Below are positions 26,847-37,335 of a stretch of DNA of 64,000 bases, piece after piece (position 1 is the first letter of the stretch; each line of letters begins with the position of its first letter). The position numbers and the translations under genes were made by a program. The notes below the pieces were generated by a model, which saw nothing but the letters and a program-made list of their open reading frames with translations, made no database searches and had not been told where the DNA came from. Source of the DNA: Xaviernesmea rhizosphaerae (GTDB taxonomy: Bacteria; Pseudomonadota; Alphaproteobacteria; Rhizobiales; Rhizobiaceae); contig NZ_MKIO01000030.1 in the NCBI RefSeq assembly GCF_001938945.1, positions 62,001 to 126,000 of the forward strand. Direction: 5' to 3'.

Positions 26847-27672
26847 CCCGCCGGCCGGAAAGCGCTTATCCGACGAGCACCCCCGCTTCCGCTTGCGCAT
26901 CCGACCTTCCCGGCGCCGATCCGGCACGATGGCGTGGCTTTCCCAGCGCTCGAGCCTGCCCTTCGCCCAGCCCGCATCGCCGCGCGACGTCTCTGCCCGA
27001 GCTTTTCGGGCGAGCGATGGCGCGCCGGACACACGGCCTCGGCAGCCGGAGATAGCGCATCGATCCGAAGTCACGATCAAAAATTGCGGTTTTTCAGAGA
27101 GACGATGCCGCGAAAACGGGAACGAACGGGCCTGACGCCGCCCCGATCGAAGGGCCGGCAACGCGATGAGCAGGAAAAAAGCGTGCCCGTCAGCGCCTGC
27201 GTCGGCTCCGGGCAAGTTAGAAAACGAAAAAAGGACCGGCCCGCCAACAGCTGTTCGTCTTGCCGGCGGGCCCGTTTTTCCTCTCCCGAGGTGCGCGCAT
27301 CGTCATATCCTGGGCCCGTGACAGGGGCCGGCCGCACCGTTTCCAGCCCTTTTGGACCGTTCCGTTCGCCCGGTTCCTCCGTTTCCGGAAATGCAACCTT
27401 TTGGAGAATAAGCTGTTGCGATGCCGCGTTTCGCAGATTTTTGGCTCAATTTGGGCAAACGGGCTCTGCAAGAGAAGCTTAAACAAATCGTTAACGTTTC
27501 CACAAAAAATTTAGTGGTTCATCGCCTGTCCACCCACTAAATCTAGATCAAATCGCGTCGGGGCCTGGAAGCTAGTACCAATTCCTCCCGATGAGTTTCT
27601 CTAGTTGTCGAAAAACCCCCCCGTTCGTACCTCTTATGCATCAAATGAATCCACTGATTCGGAGGCGGACGA
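26847..27672 (+). other. Long intergenic region before rem
   Basis: 826 bp without a supported gene. The first 390 bp are GC-rich with no recognisable product. A hairpin terminator lies at 27238-27279. The last 200 bp are AT-rich (27470-27670) and should carry the rem promoter and operator sites, which would fit control by VisNR as known in Sinorhizobium. No binding site can be named. Confidence 0.55.
27238..27279 (+). terminator. Terminator downstream of the transglycosylase
   Basis: GGCCCGCC (27238-27245) pairs with GGCGGGCC (27265-27272), followed by a five-T run. The A-rich sequence before it would also allow termination on the other strand. It lies about 390 bp after the gene. Confidence 0.7.
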
Positions 27673-28344
27673 ATGATCGTAGTGGTTGATGAGCGCGAAC
27701 TGGTGAAAGACGGCTACATGTCCCTGTTCGGACGTGAGGGCATTCCTTCCACGGGCTTCGATCCCAAGGAATTCGGCGACTGGGTGACCACGGCGGCCGA
27801 CAGCGATATCGAGGCCGTCGAGGCCTTCCTGCTGGGCCAGGGCGAGCGCGCCATGAGCCTGCCGAGGGCGATCCGCGAGCGCACCATGGCGCCCGTGATC
27901 GCCATCAGCGACACGCCCTCGCTGGAAAACACCCTGGCCCTGTTCGACTGCGGTGTCGATGACGTGGTGCGCAAGCCCGTCCATCCGCGCGAGATCCTGG
28001 CCCGCGCCGGCGCCATCCGCCGCCGCCTGAAGGCACTGACCAATTACACCGACATCGGCCCGATTCGCATCTTTGCCGATGGCCGCGATCCCGAGATCAG
28101 CGGCGAAGTCTTCCCGCTGCCGCGGCGCGAACGTCGTATTCTGGAATACTTGGTCTCCAACCGCGGCCGCCGTGTCTCCAAGACCCAGATCTTCAATGCG
28201 ATCTATGGTATCTTCGACGAAGACGTCGAAGAAAACGTCGTCGAAAGCCACATCTCCAAGCTGCGCAAGAAACTTCGCAAGAAGCTCGGTTTCGATCCGA
28301 TCGATTCCAAGCGTTTCCTCGGCTATTGCATCGACTGGAGCTGA
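27673..28344 (+). CDS. rem: Orphan OmpR-like motility regulator Rem (FtcR)
   Basis: Transcriptional activator of flagellar genes in exponential growth, known as Rem in Sinorhizobium and FtcR in Brucella. The 223-residue product has a receiver-like domain (1-115) and an OmpR-type winged helix ([28 protein letters not shown], then [13 protein letters not shown]). At the usual phospho-acceptor position the sequence is AFLLG, with Gly55 where aspartate is expected. It is probably not regulated by phosphorylation there. It sits alone between two terminators. Confidence 0.93.
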   Translation: MIVVVDERELVKDGYMSLFGREGIPSTGFDPKEFGDWVTTAADSDIEAVEAFLLGQGERAMSLPRAIRERTMAPVIAISDTPSLENTLALFDCGVDDVVRKPVHPREILARAGAIRRRLKALTNYTDIGPIRIFADGRDPEISGEVFPLPRRERRILEYLVSNRGRRVSKTQIFNAIYGIFDEDVEENVVESHISKLRKKLRKKLGFDPIDSKRFLGYCIDWS

Positions 28345-28351
28345 CACATGC

Positions 28352-28390
28352 CCGGCCGGCTTCCGGCCGTTCCGTTCGGGAAGGTTTTTT
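28352..28390 (+). terminator. Terminator of rem
   Basis: A CCGGCCGG-type palindrome is followed by a second stem, CC and TTCC with GGAA and GG, running directly into six T. It separates rem from the flgE operon. Confidence 0.75.
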
Positions 28391-28473
28391 AGCCTTCCGG
28401 TCCGGCCCGCAAGACAGGTTCACGCAAGGCATAGTTTCTAGTCTTGCGTTACCGAATTAAGCGAGGATCGGAC

Positions 28474-29694
28474 ATGAGTATTTACGGAATGATGCGCACC
28501 GGCGCTTCTGGCATGGATGCCCAGGTCAATCGCCTGAGCACCGTTGGCGAAAACATCGCCAATGCCAACACCACGGGCTACAAGAAGGCATCGACCGAGT
28601 TCTCCTCGCTGCTCCTGCCTTCCAACGGTTCCTACAATTCCGGCGCCGTCGAAACCAAGGTCCGCTACGGCATCAGCCAGCAGGGTCCGACCACCACCAC
28701 CACCTCCGCGACGGACATGGCCATCAACGGCGGCGGCTTCTTCGTCGTCTCCGACGCGAACGGCGCCAACTACCTGACGCGCGCCGGCGCCTTCACCCAG
28801 AACAGCACGGGCGAACTGGTCAATACCGCCGGCTTCACGCTGATGGGCTACAAATATGTCGAGGGCCAGGATCCGGTCCAGACCGTCAACGGCTTCGGCG
28901 GCATGGTGCCGATCAACCTCGCATCAGAAGGTCTGAAGGCCAAAGGCTCGGCCACGGGCAGCATGGGCAGCAACCTGCCGTCGGGCGACGCCACGGGCGC
29001 GAAATACTCCACCTCGCTCAGCGTTTTCGACAGCCAGGGCAATGCGCGGCTGATGGACTTCAACTATGAGAAGACCGCAGATAACACCTGGCAGCTGAAC
29101 GTCGTGGACCGCGCGTCGAGCACCGTTCTGGGCACCAACACCCTGACGTTCGACGCGAACGGCAAGCTCGTTTCGGGCGGCTCCGTCACGATGAACGGTT
29201 CCCTGCTCAACAACGCCTCCGGCTCGATCGGCGGCAGCGGCTCCGTCCTCGGCAACATCGCCATCGACCTGTCGCGCACCACCCAGCTCGGCTACAAGTT
29301 CTCGCCCGATGGCGGCACGATCGACGGCAATGCGCCGAGCAAGGTCAAGAGCGTCAGCATCGACAGGGACGGCGTCGTCTCGGTTCGCTACGAGAACGAC
29401 AAGCTGGAGCCGCGCTTCCGTATCGGCATGGCCAATGTGCAGAGCCCCGACAATCTCGTTCCCCAGCCGGGCAACGTCTATTCGCAGGGCGTCGATTCGG
29501 GCGTGATCGTCACCGGCTTTGCCAATGTCGGCAATTTCGGTTCGATCTCTTCCGGCGCGCTCGAAGGCTCGAATGTCGACATGGCCAACGAGCTCACCGA
29601 CATGATCGCCTCCCAGCGCAGCTACACCGCCAATTCCAAGGTCTTCCAGACGGGGTCGGATCTTCTCGACATCCTCGTCAACCTCAAGCGGTAA
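28474..29694 (+). CDS. flgE: Flagellar hook protein FlgE
   Basis: Hook subunit of 406 residues. The N-terminal signature is MSIYGMMRTGASGMDAQVNRLSTVGENIANANTTGYKKA. The C-terminal signature is LEGSNVDMANELTDMIASQRSYTANSKVFQTGSDLLDILVNLKR. An in-frame upstream ATG exists, but GAGGATCGGAC before 28474 is the better ribosome site. It is the first gene of the long flgE operon. Confidence 0.96.
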   Translation: MSIYGMMRTGASGMDAQVNRLSTVGENIANANTTGYKKASTEFSSLLLPSNGSYNSGAVETKVRYGISQQGPTTTTTSATDMAINGGGFFVVSDANGANYLTRAGAFTQNSTGELVNTAGFTLMGYKYVEGQDPVQTVNGFGGMVPINLASEGLKAKGSATGSMGSNLPSGDATGAKYSTSLSVFDSQGNARLMDFNYEKTADNTWQLNVVDRASSTVLGTNTLTFDANGKLVSGGSVTMNGSLLNNASGSIGGSGSVLGNIAIDLSRTTQLGYKFSPDGGTIDGNAPSKVKSVSIDRDGVVSVRYENDKLEPRFRIGMANVQSPDNLVPQPGNVYSQGVDSGVIVTGFANVGNFGSISSGALEGSNVDMANELTDMIASQRSYTANSKVFQTGSDLLDILVNLKR

Positions 29695-29727
29695 GCCTAG
29701 CTTTACTTTAAGAAACGGGTCAGCGTC

Positions 29728-31161
29728 ATGTCATTGTCGTCCGCCATTTCCACGGCACAGCAGATCTTCAGCAATACCGCGCAGCAGACGTCGGTCTTGT
29801 CGAAGAACATCGCCAACGCCAACAATTCGGACTACGCCCGGCGCATGGCGACCCTTTCCACCTCGGCTCACGGGGCCGAGGTGGTGACCATCCAGCGCGC
29901 GCAGAATGATGCGCTGCTGAAGCAGAAGATCATCAGCAACGCCCAGTCGACCGGCCAGGACACGCTGATGACCGGCCTGGACGAGATCCGCATTGCGCTC
30001 GGCGGCAATGATTACACCAGCGCGCCGTCCTCCTATCTTTCCAAGTTCCGCGACAGCCTGCAGACGCTGGCCTCCACGCCGTCGAGCCGCACCACGGCCG
30101 CCAGCACCGTGGCCGCCGCAGGCGATCTGGCAAAGTCGCTCAACACGGCCGCCGACAAGCTGCAGGACATGCGCCGCGTGGCCGATGCCGATATCGCCGA
30201 TTCGGTCGCCAAGCTGAATTCGCTGCTCAGCGATTTCGAGATCGCCAATCACAGCGTCCAGGGCGCGCTGTCGGCCGGCGCCGATGCCGGCGATGCGCTC
30301 GACCAGCGCGACAAGCTGCTGAGCCAGATGTCCGAGATCATCGGCATCTCCACGGTGACGCGCAAAGACAATGACATGGTGATCTACACCTCGGACGGCA
30401 CGGTTCTGTTCGAGAACAAGCCCCGCCAGGTCACCTTCCAGCAGACCAACGGCTTCGATGCCGGCACCACGGGCGCGGCGATCTATGTCGACGGCATCGC
30501 GGTCAAGGGCGGACAGGGCGCCAACACCACGGCACAGGGCAAGCTGCCCGCGCTCCTGCAATTGCGCGATGATGTTCTCCCGACCTTCCAGACCCAGCTC
30601 GATGAGGTCGCGCGCGGCCTGGTAGAAGTTTTCAAGGAAGGCAGCGGGCAGGGCCTTTTCAAAGCCAATTCGGTCGTGTTCGGCAGCGTGTCCAACAGTT
30701 CAGTCGCCACGGCGATCAAGGGCTATGCCAACACCATCTCGGTCAACCCGGCCGCTGTCGCCAATCCGCTTCTCGTGCGCGACGGCGGGTTCAATGGCGT
30801 CGTGTCGAATACGACGGGTTCTTCGGGCTACACCACCCTCATCGACAGCTTCGTTACAGCCTTGGGCGCTAAGATGGCGTTCGATCCGGCGGCTGGGCTC
30901 ACCGCGAACACATCTCTTCTGTCCTTTTCGACCGAATCGGTCGGCTGGTTGGAGCAGATGCGCTCGACGGCTTCCTCCGCCAACGACAACAAGAGCGCGC
31001 TGCTGACCCGGACCCAGGAGTCGCTGAGCAATCTGACGGGGGTGAACATGAACGAGGAACTCTCGCTCATGCTCGATCTGGAACAATCCTACAAGGCTTC
31101 GGCGAAGCTTCTGACCACGGTGGACGCGATGATGACGTCCCTTCTTGACGCAGTGAGGTAA
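29728..31161 (+). CDS. flgK: Hook-associated protein 1, FlgK
   Basis: Hook-filament junction protein of 477 residues. The N-terminus SAISTAQQIFSNTAQQTSVLSKNIANANNSDYARR and the C-terminal helix NLTGVNMNEELSLMLDLEQSYKASAKLLTTVDAMMTSLLDAVR define the family. It is somewhat shorter than enteric FlgK (about 550), as in other rhizobia. It lies 33 bp after flgE and 2 bp before flgL. Confidence 0.95.
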   Translation: MSLSSAISTAQQIFSNTAQQTSVLSKNIANANNSDYARRMATLSTSAHGAEVVTIQRAQNDALLKQKIISNAQSTGQDTLMTGLDEIRIALGGNDYTSAPSSYLSKFRDSLQTLASTPSSRTTAASTVAAAGDLAKSLNTAADKLQDMRRVADADIADSVAKLNSLLSDFEIANHSVQGALSAGADAGDALDQRDKLLSQMSEIIGISTVTRKDNDMVIYTSDGTVLFENKPRQVTFQQTNGFDAGTTGAAIYVDGIAVKGGQGANTTAQGKLPALLQLRDDVLPTFQTQLDEVARGLVEVFKEGSGQGLFKANSVVFGSVSNSSVATAIKGYANTISVNPAAVANPLLVRDGGFNGVVSNTTGSSGYTTLIDSFVTALGAKMAFDPAAGLTANTSLLSFSTESVGWLEQMRSTASSANDNKSALLTRTQESLSNLTGVNMNEELSLMLDLEQSYKASAKLLTTVDAMMTSLLDAVR

Positions 31162-31163
31162 TC

Positions 31164-32222
31164 ATGAAGACGACCTTCGTCTCGTCGCTGGCCATCCAGA
31201 ACGCGATGCGGCTGACGATTCAGCAATCGCAGACGGACATCGTGGCCACTCAATATGAGATGACCAGCGGACAGCATTACGACCTGGGCGTCTCGCTCGG
31301 CGGGTCGACGGCGCGCAGCCTGGATCTCGACCGCGAGCTTGCCCGGATGGATTCGCTGAAGAGCACCAATTCCGTGGTGACGCTGCGCCTGTCGGCCTCG
31401 CAGACCGCGCTGTCCTCCATGGCGACCGCGGCGCAGACGGCGCGCAACGCGCTGACGGCGCTGTCGGGCAGCTCCGATGTGACGCTGATCGACAATGCCA
31501 GGCTCTCGGTGAAGAGCGCGCTGGCCAATTTCACCACGGCGGCGAACCAGACCAGCGCCGGCGAATTCATCTTCTCGGGCATCAACACCGATGCCAAGCC
31601 GATGATCGACTACACCACGTCGGAAGGTGCCGGCGCCAAGGCGGCCTATCAGAACGCGCTCAACGGCTTCATGGCATCGCAGACGCCGCCGCTGACCTCC
31701 CTGGCTGATTTCAGCGCCGCCCAGATGAACGACTTCATCAGCAACACGCTGGAGCCGATGTACCTCGGCAATGACTGGAAGGCTAACTGGTCGGATGCCT
31801 CCGACCAGAACATGACGAGCCGCATCTCTGCCAATGAGGTGGTCACCAGCTCGACCAACATCAATGCCGTCGGCGCGCGCAAATTCGCCCTTGCCAGCAT
31901 CATCGGCATGGAAATGCTGAGCGCCGACATGAAATCGGAAGCCCGTAACGTCCTGTCGAGCAAGACGATTTCCTATTTCAGCGAGGCCGAGGCCGGCATC
32001 AATGCCCAGCGCAGCGAACTCGGCGTGTCCGAGCAGCGCGTCAAGGGCGCCAACACCGCCCTTGATGCCCAGGTCAAGCTGATGACCACCCACAAGAACG
32101 ATCTGGACGGCGTCGACACCTATCAGGCCAGCCTGAAGATGACTTCGCTTAAGACCCAGCTCGAAACCGCACTGACCCTGACGGGGCGTCTGCAGCAGCT
32201 GAGCCTCGTCAACTACCTCTGA
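31164..32222 (+). CDS. flgL: Hook-associated protein 3, FlgL
   Basis: Second hook-filament junction protein, 352 residues, flagellin-like. It opens MKTTFVSSLAIQNAMRLTIQQSQTDIVATQYEMTSGQHYDLGVSLGG. It ends DTYQASLKMTSLKTQLETALTLTGRLQQLSLVNYL. It follows flgK by 2 bp, and flaF starts 38 bp later. Confidence 0.93.
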   Translation: MKTTFVSSLAIQNAMRLTIQQSQTDIVATQYEMTSGQHYDLGVSLGGSTARSLDLDRELARMDSLKSTNSVVTLRLSASQTALSSMATAAQTARNALTALSGSSDVTLIDNARLSVKSALANFTTAANQTSAGEFIFSGINTDAKPMIDYTTSEGAGAKAAYQNALNGFMASQTPPLTSLADFSAAQMNDFISNTLEPMYLGNDWKANWSDASDQNMTSRISANEVVTSSTNINAVGARKFALASIIGMEMLSADMKSEARNVLSSKTISYFSEAEAGINAQRSELGVSEQRVKGANTALDAQVKLMTTHKNDLDGVDTYQASLKMTSLKTQLETALTLTGRLQQLSLVNYL

Positions 32223-32260
32223 TGCTAGAGGTCGCAGAGACAATCATGAAGGATGTCTGA

Positions 32261-32608
32261 ATGTATCAGTTTTCCTACGCCGAGATCATGGAGGATGGCG
32301 TCGCCGATTCCAAGGATCGCGAACGGCAGGTGCTCGAGCGATCGATCGCCCTGCTGGAGGCCGCCAAGGAGCAGAAGGGATATTCCCGCGAAGCCATCGA
32401 GGCCGTCTACTTCACCCGGCGCGTCTGGATCCGGTTTATCGAAGATCTCAGCGCCCCGGACAACCAGCTTGACGACGAATTGAGGGCTAACCTCATCTCG
32501 ATCGCCATCTGGATCCTTGGGGAAACTGAAAAGATTCGCAAACGCGAGTCCAACAACTTCCAGGGTATCATCGACATCACAACCATCATCAGGGATGGAC
32601 TCAAATGA
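32261..32608 (+). CDS. flaF: Flagellin biosynthesis regulator FlaF
   Basis: Alphaproteobacterial regulator of flagellin production or secretion that acts with FlbT. The 115-residue helical protein ([55 protein letters not shown]) has the family's length. It lies directly before flbT, with a four-base overlap. In Caulobacter and Brucella the pair has opposing effects on flagellin translation or stability. Confidence 0.92.
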   Translation: MYQFSYAEIMEDGVADSKDRERQVLERSIALLEAAKEQKGYSREAIEAVYFTRRVWIRFIEDLSAPDNQLDDELRANLISIAIWILGETEKIRKRESNNFQGIIDITTIIRDGLK

Positions 32609-33054
32609 AAAGCACATTGCGTATCTCGCTGAAGTCCGGCGAGCGGATTTTCGTGAACGGCGCGGTCCTTCGCGTCGATCGCAAGGTGGCCGTCGAGTTC
32701 CTGAACGACGTGACCTTCCTCCTGGAAAATCACGTTCTGCAGCCTGAAGATGCCACGACGCCGCTGAAGCAGCTTTACTTCATCGCGCAGATGATCCTCA
32801 TCAATCCGGAAGGGGCGGAGCAGTCCACCGCCATGTTCCGCAAGTCCGTGACCATGCTTCTGACCTGCTTCAAGAACGAAGAGGTTCTCAGCGAACTCAA
32901 GCGCGTGGATGCGCTGGTGGTTCAGGGCCGCGCCTTCGACGCGCTGAAGGCCATCCGCGGGCTCTATCCGATCGAGGATCGCATCCTCAACAACCACGAG
33001 ATGGCACCGACGACCGTCGAGCAGATCCGCCGGGAGATCGCACCATGGCGGTAA
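32605..33054 (+). CDS. flbT: Flagellin post-transcriptional regulator FlbT
   Basis: 149-residue protein with the family start [68 protein letters not shown]. In Caulobacter FlbT binds the 5' untranslated region of a flagellin mRNA and controls its stability. In Brucella it promotes flagellin synthesis. The conserved leader hairpins upstream of the flagellins here are candidate targets. Its end overlaps the flgD start by 10 bp. Confidence 0.93.
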   Translation: MKSTLRISLKSGERIFVNGAVLRVDRKVAVEFLNDVTFLLENHVLQPEDATTPLKQLYFIAQMILINPEGAEQSTAMFRKSVTMLLTCFKNEEVLSELKRVDALVVQGRAFDALKAIRGLYPIEDRILNNHEMAPTTVEQIRREIAPWR

Positions 33055-33464
33055 CCGGCGTCACCTCGGCGGCCAACACGCCCGCCAACACCACGACGAC
33101 GACGGCGGCCTCCAGCAAGGATGCCGCTGCCGCCTCGCTGAACTATGACAGCTTCCTGAAGCTCCTCGTCACGCAGATGAAGAACCAGGACCCGACGCAG
33201 CCGATGGACTCGGCCCAGCAGATGGCGCAGCTGGCCACGTTCTCGCAGGTCGAGCAGACCATCAAGACCAACAAGAACCTGGAAACCCTGATCCAGGGCA
33301 ATGCGCTGAGCCAGGCCGGCTCCGTCATTGGCCGCACGGTGACCAGCGCCGATGGCGCCACCTCTGGCGTCGTCAGCTCGGTTACGATAACATCGACCGG
33401 AATCTCGGCGATGCTGGCCTCCGGCCAGACGATCGACGTCACCGCCGGTGTGACGATCAAGTAG
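33045..33464 (+). CDS. flgD: Flagellar hook capping protein FlgD (short form)
   Basis: Scaffold for hook assembly. The 139-residue product contains the conserved N-terminal motif [43 protein letters not shown]. It has only a short C-terminal part ([24 protein letters not shown]), lacking most of the FlgD beta domains of the 230-residue enteric protein. Short FlgD is usual in rhizobia. It follows flbT with overlap. Confidence 0.93.
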   Translation: MAVTGVTSAANTPANTTTTTAASSKDAAAASLNYDSFLKLLVTQMKNQDPTQPMDSAQQMAQLATFSQVEQTIKTNKNLETLIQGNALSQAGSVIGRTVTSADGATSGVVSSVTITSTGISAMLASGQTIDVTAGVTIK

Positions 33465-33475
33465 GCACAGGTGCG

Positions 33476-33742
33476 ATGAACGAAGCGGATGCGCTCGATA
33501 TGGTCCAGGCAGCGATCTGGACGGTGCTGGTGTCATCCGGACCGGCCGTTGCCGCCGCCATGGTGGTCGGCCTCGTCGTCGCCCTGGTTCAGGCCCTGAC
33601 CCAGGTTCAGGAGGCCACGCTGACCTTCGCGCCGAAGATCGTCGCCGTGCTCGTCACGGTCGCGATCTCGGCGCCCTTCGTCGGCTCGCAGATCTCGATC
33701 TTCACCGACATGGTGTTTTCGCGCATCCAGACCGGTTTCTGA
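33476..33742 (+). CDS. fliQ: Flagellar export gate protein FliQ
   Basis: Export gate subunit of 88 residues with two membrane segments. Diagnostic sequence is VLVSSGPAVAAAMVVGLVVALVQALTQVQEATLTFAPKIVAV. Length and hydrophobic pattern are standard. It lies 11 bp after flgD. Confidence 0.95.
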   Translation: MNEADALDMVQAAIWTVLVSSGPAVAAAMVVGLVVALVQALTQVQEATLTFAPKIVAVLVTVAISAPFVGSQISIFTDMVFSRIQTGF

Positions 33743-34091
33743 CGGCGCACCCCGGCCCCTTGAACAGCCGGGTCGCAGGCGTTTCCGCAGCTTGGTTCTC
33801 GTCCCAGGCCGCGGGCTCAGGCGCTTTCTCGCCGAATCAGTCCGCGAGACAAGACAGTCCGCCGGCAGACAAAAAAGTCCGCGAGAGCGGCTGAACAGGC
33901 GATCACCCGGCCTTTCCGCCCGGCGCTTTGCCCCGCCCGTGATTGCCGCCGCATGCGGCCTCCGGCCCGTGAGGCCGACCCGTCCCCCATCCCGCCGCGA
34001 CCCTCGCGCAAGCTTCGTTCTCTATTGCCTCTAGGGGAATGGGCGGCATGTTACGCCGCCTCCTTCTCATGAAGAGAACGGATGCTCCTCG
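33743..34091 (+). other. Intergenic region between fliQ and flhA
   Basis: 349 bp without a gene, GC-rich. I see no terminator or clear promoter. The size makes an internal promoter for flhA possible. Confidence 0.5.
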
Positions 34092-36182
34092 ATGGCACAA
34101 CCGCCTGTCTCCCTGCCGATCCCTCAGATCGCGTCCCGCAGCCGCGAGATCGGATTCGCGCTCGGGATCGTGATGATCCTGTCGATCCTGTTTCTGCCGA
34201 TCCCGCCCTTCCTGATCGACCTCGGACTGGCCTTTTCCATTGCCTTTTCGATCCTGATCCTGATGGTGGCGCTGTGGATCAAGCGGCCGCTGGAATTCTC
34301 CTCCTTCCCGGTCATCCTCCTGATCGCGACCATGACGCGTCTGGCGCTCAACATCGCCACGACCCGCGTCATCCTTTCGCACGGGCATGAGGGCCATGAT
34401 GCCGCCGGCTCGGTCATTGCGGGCTTCGCCAGCCTGGTCATGTCCGGCGACTTCGTCATCGGTCTGATCGTCTTCCTCATCCTGATCACGGTCAACTTCA
34501 TCGTCATCACCAAGGGTGCGACGCGTATCGCCGAAGTCGGTGCGCGCTTCACCCTGGACGCCATTCCCGGCAAGCAGATGTCGATCGACGCCGACCTTTC
34601 GGCCGGCATGATCGACGAGAACGAGGCGCGGCGGCGCCGGCGCGAGCTGGAGGAAGAAAGCTCCTTCTACGGCTCGATGGACGGTGCCTCGAAATTCGTG
34701 CGCGGCGATGCCGTCGCCGGCCTGCTGATCACCGCCATCAACGTCTTCGGCGGCATCGTCATCGGCTATTTCCGCCATGGGATGGACATCGGCCAGGCGG
34801 CCGACGTCTTCGTCAAGCTGTCGGTGGGCGATGGTCTGGTCTCGCAGATCCCCGCCCTGATCGTTTCGCTGGCGGCAGGCCTTCTGGTTTCGCGCGGCGG
34901 GACCGCCGGCTCGACCGACCAGGCAGTCGTCGGCCAGCTCTCCGGCTATCCGCGCGCGCTGATGGTCGCCGCCGGGCTGATGCTGCTCCTGGCCATCATG
35001 CCGGGCCTGCCCTTCCTGCCCTTCGCCGCTCTCGGCGGCGGCATGGGCTTTCTCGCCTACATCATCCCCCGCCAGCTGGCCGCGGCCGCCAAGCAGAAGC
35101 TGGAGGAGGAACAGGCCGTCGCCCAGCAGGTGCGCGAGACGGAAAAGGACTCGGTCAAGGCCGTCCTCAAGATGCCGGAAGTCGAGCTTCTGCTCGGCAA
35201 GCAGGTCTCCACCCGCCTGCTCGGCGCGCATCAGGAGCTGGCCTTCCGCGTCGGCAAGATGCGCCGCAAGTTCGCCACCCAGTACGGCCTGATCGTTCCC
35301 GAAATCAAGGTGACCGACGATATCGGCATTCCCGACAAGGCCTACCACATCCGCATCCACGGCACGACGATCGCCTCCAACACGGTGCGCGTCGGCGAAG
35401 TGATCGTGGTGACGGGCGGCGGACGCCGGCCGAGCGTGCCGGGCGACGAGATCCGCGAGCCCGCCTTCGGCATGCCCGCCGTCTCGATCCTCGAAACATT
35501 CACCGAGGAGCTGAAGCGCGAGGGCTTCCACCCGATCGACAACGTCTCGGTGGTGCTCACGCATCTCTCCGAAGTCATCCGCAACAACCTGCCGCAGCTG
35601 CTCTCCTACAAGGACGTGAAGATCCTGATCGAGCGGCTGGATCCGGAATACCGCAAGCTTGCCGACGAGATCTGCACCTCGCACATGTCCTATTCCGGGC
35701 TGCAGGCGGTCCTGAAGCTTCTGCTGGCCGAGCGCGTCTCGATCCGCAACCTCCACCTGATCCTCGAGGCCGTGGCCGAGCTCGCGCCGCATGTGCGCAA
35801 GACCGAGCAGATCGTCGAGCATGTGCGCGTGCGCATGTCGCAGCAGCTCTGCGGCGATCTCTCCGACAATGGCGTACTGCGCGTGCTGCGGCTGGGCAAC
35901 AAGTGGGACATGGTGTTCCACCAGGCGCTCAAGCGCGATGCCAAGGGAGAAATTGTCGAATTCGATATCGATCCCCGGCATCTGGAGGAATTTTCGGAGC
36001 AGGCGACCCGCGTCATTCGCGAGCATCTGGACCGCGGCATGCCGTTCGTGCTGGTATCCTCGCCCGAATCCCGCTCTTATGTGCGCATGATCATCGAACG
36101 CCTCTTCGCCACCCTGCCGGTTCTCAGCCATGTCGAGCTGGCCAAGGGACTGGAAATCAAGATCATCGGGTCGATCTCGTGA
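34092..36182 (+). CDS. flhA: Flagellar export gate protein FlhA
   Basis: Large export gate protein of 696 residues: about eight N-terminal membrane segments to residue 310, then a cytoplasmic substrate-docking domain. The FHIPEP-family signature is clear ([63 protein letters not shown]). Its stop overlaps the GTG start of fliR. Confidence 0.96.
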   Translation: MAQPPVSLPIPQIASRSREIGFALGIVMILSILFLPIPPFLIDLGLAFSIAFSILILMVALWIKRPLEFSSFPVILLIATMTRLALNIATTRVILSHGHEGHDAAGSVIAGFASLVMSGDFVIGLIVFLILITVNFIVITKGATRIAEVGARFTLDAIPGKQMSIDADLSAGMIDENEARRRRRELEEESSFYGSMDGASKFVRGDAVAGLLITAINVFGGIVIGYFRHGMDIGQAADVFVKLSVGDGLVSQIPALIVSLAAGLLVSRGGTAGSTDQAVVGQLSGYPRALMVAAGLMLLLAIMPGLPFLPFAALGGGMGFLAYIIPRQLAAAAKQKLEEEQAVAQQVRETEKDSVKAVLKMPEVELLLGKQVSTRLLGAHQELAFRVGKMRRKFATQYGLIVPEIKVTDDIGIPDKAYHIRIHGTTIASNTVRVGEVIVVTGGGRRPSVPGDEIREPAFGMPAVSILETFTEELKREGFHPIDNVSVVLTHLSEVIRNNLPQLLSYKDVKILIERLDPEYRKLADEICTSHMSYSGLQAVLKLLLAERVSIRNLHLILEAVAELAPHVRKTEQIVEHVRVRMSQQLCGDLSDNGVLRVLRLGNKWDMVFHQALKRDAKGEIVEFDIDPRHLEEFSEQATRVIREHLDRGMPFVLVSSPESRSYVRMIIERLFATLPVLSHVELAKGLEIKIIGSIS

Positions 36183-36931
36183 TCACCGATCCCGAAGGCA
36201 CCGTGCTGGCGCTGTTTGCGGCCTTCTGCCGCATCGGCGCCTGCATCATGCTGATGCCGGGCTTTTCCAGCGCCCGTGTGGCGGCGCAGGTGCGGCTGTT
36301 CACCGCGATCGCCATTTCCATGGCGATCCTGCCGCTGATGTGGAACGACATCTATCCCCAGGTGACCGGCAAGGGGCATACCTATATCTACCTGATCGCC
36401 AGCGAGGCGGTGATCGGCGGCGTCATCGGCCTGGTGGCGCGCTATTACATTCTCGGCCTACAATTTGCCGGCAGCGTCATCACCATGCTGATCGGCTTCA
36501 ACGCCCCGCCGGCGCAGGACGTGCTGGAAGATTCGGCGGAAAACCAGCTGACCAACCTGATCTCCTTCGGCGGCCTGATGGTCCTGTTCATGATGGACTT
36601 CCATCACGTGATCTTCGACGCGATCTTCGATTCCTATCAGGTCATGCCGATCGGCCGCGGCTTCGATCCGCAGGGCGTGCTGATCACGCTGACCAATTCG
36701 CTCGAGACCACCTTCATGATCATGATGCGGCTGGCGAGCCCCTTCCTGATCTATGGCCTGCTGTTCAACGTCGCGCTCGGCATGGTCAACAAGCTGGCGC
36801 CGCAGATCCCGCTCTATTTCATCTCCACCCCCTACATCATCATCGGGGGCATCTTCCTCTATTATCTCTCGGCGGCCGCGATGCTGAAGATCTTCGCCAA
36901 CGGCTTCGCCCTCGTGATGCAGGCGGGATAG
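36179..36931 (+). CDS. fliR: Flagellar export gate protein FliR
   Basis: Export gate subunit of 250 residues with about six membrane segments ([26 protein letters not shown], then [21 protein letters not shown]). The start is taken as GTG at 36179, which overlaps the flhA stop (GTGA) and gives the normal FliR length. The open frame runs further upstream, inside flhA, with no family resemblance. Confidence 0.93.
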   Translation: MITDPEGTVLALFAAFCRIGACIMLMPGFSSARVAAQVRLFTAIAISMAILPLMWNDIYPQVTGKGHTYIYLIASEAVIGGVIGLVARYYILGLQFAGSVITMLIGFNAPPAQDVLEDSAENQLTNLISFGGLMVLFMMDFHHVIFDAIFDSYQVMPIGRGFDPQGVLITLTNSLETTFMIMMRLASPFLIYGLLFNVALGMVNKLAPQIPLYFISTPYIIIGGIFLYYLSAAAMLKIFANGFALVMQAG

Positions 36932-36933
36932 CC

Positions 36934-37335
36934 ATGGCACCCTTGAACCGGTCGGAAAAGCTCCAGCGTCTGGTCGCCGTGCAGCGCCATCTCGAGCGCA
37001 TGGCCGAATTCGACCTGGCCGAGACCGCGCGCCAGCGCCGGGAACTCGCCGAGACGATCGACCGCGTGGCCGATGCCATGGGCTCGGCCAAGCCGCTGCA
37101 TGCGATGTTCTCGGGCCATTACGCCTCCCAGCTCGGGCGCCTGGCGCAGAAGGACAGCATGCTGCACGGGCTGCAACAGGTGCATGAAAGCCGCGTCATC
37201 AAGGAGCGCGCCAAGGGCGACCGCCTCGCCGAGCACGTCAAGGATGCGCGCGACCAGGAAGAGCGCGCCGCTGCCGACGAGGCCGTGTTCGACATTCTCG
37301 ACCAGCGCCTGCTTCTGCCGCCCGACCCCTATTGA
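36934..37335 (+). CDS. Small coiled-coil protein after fliR, FliJ-like candidate
   Basis: A 133-residue, highly charged, almost wholly helical protein (KLQRLVAVQRHLERMAEFDLAETARQRRELAETIDRVADAM, then QVHESRVIKERAKGDRLAEHVKDARDQEERAAADEAVFDILDQ). Size and helix composition resemble FliJ, the stalk protein of the FliI ATPase, but I see no decisive motif. It starts 2 bp after the fliR stop. Confidence 0.6.
   Translation: MAPLNRSEKLQRLVAVQRHLERMAEFDLAETARQRRELAETIDRVADAMGSAKPLHAMFSGHYASQLGRLAQKDSMLHGLQQVHESRVIKERAKGDRLAEHVKDARDQEERAAADEAVFDILDQRLLLPPDPY

Noticed and set aside
33903..36131. 742-codon open frame on the minus strand
   Set aside because: Antisense to flhA, low-complexity Asp/His/Arg-rich sequence.
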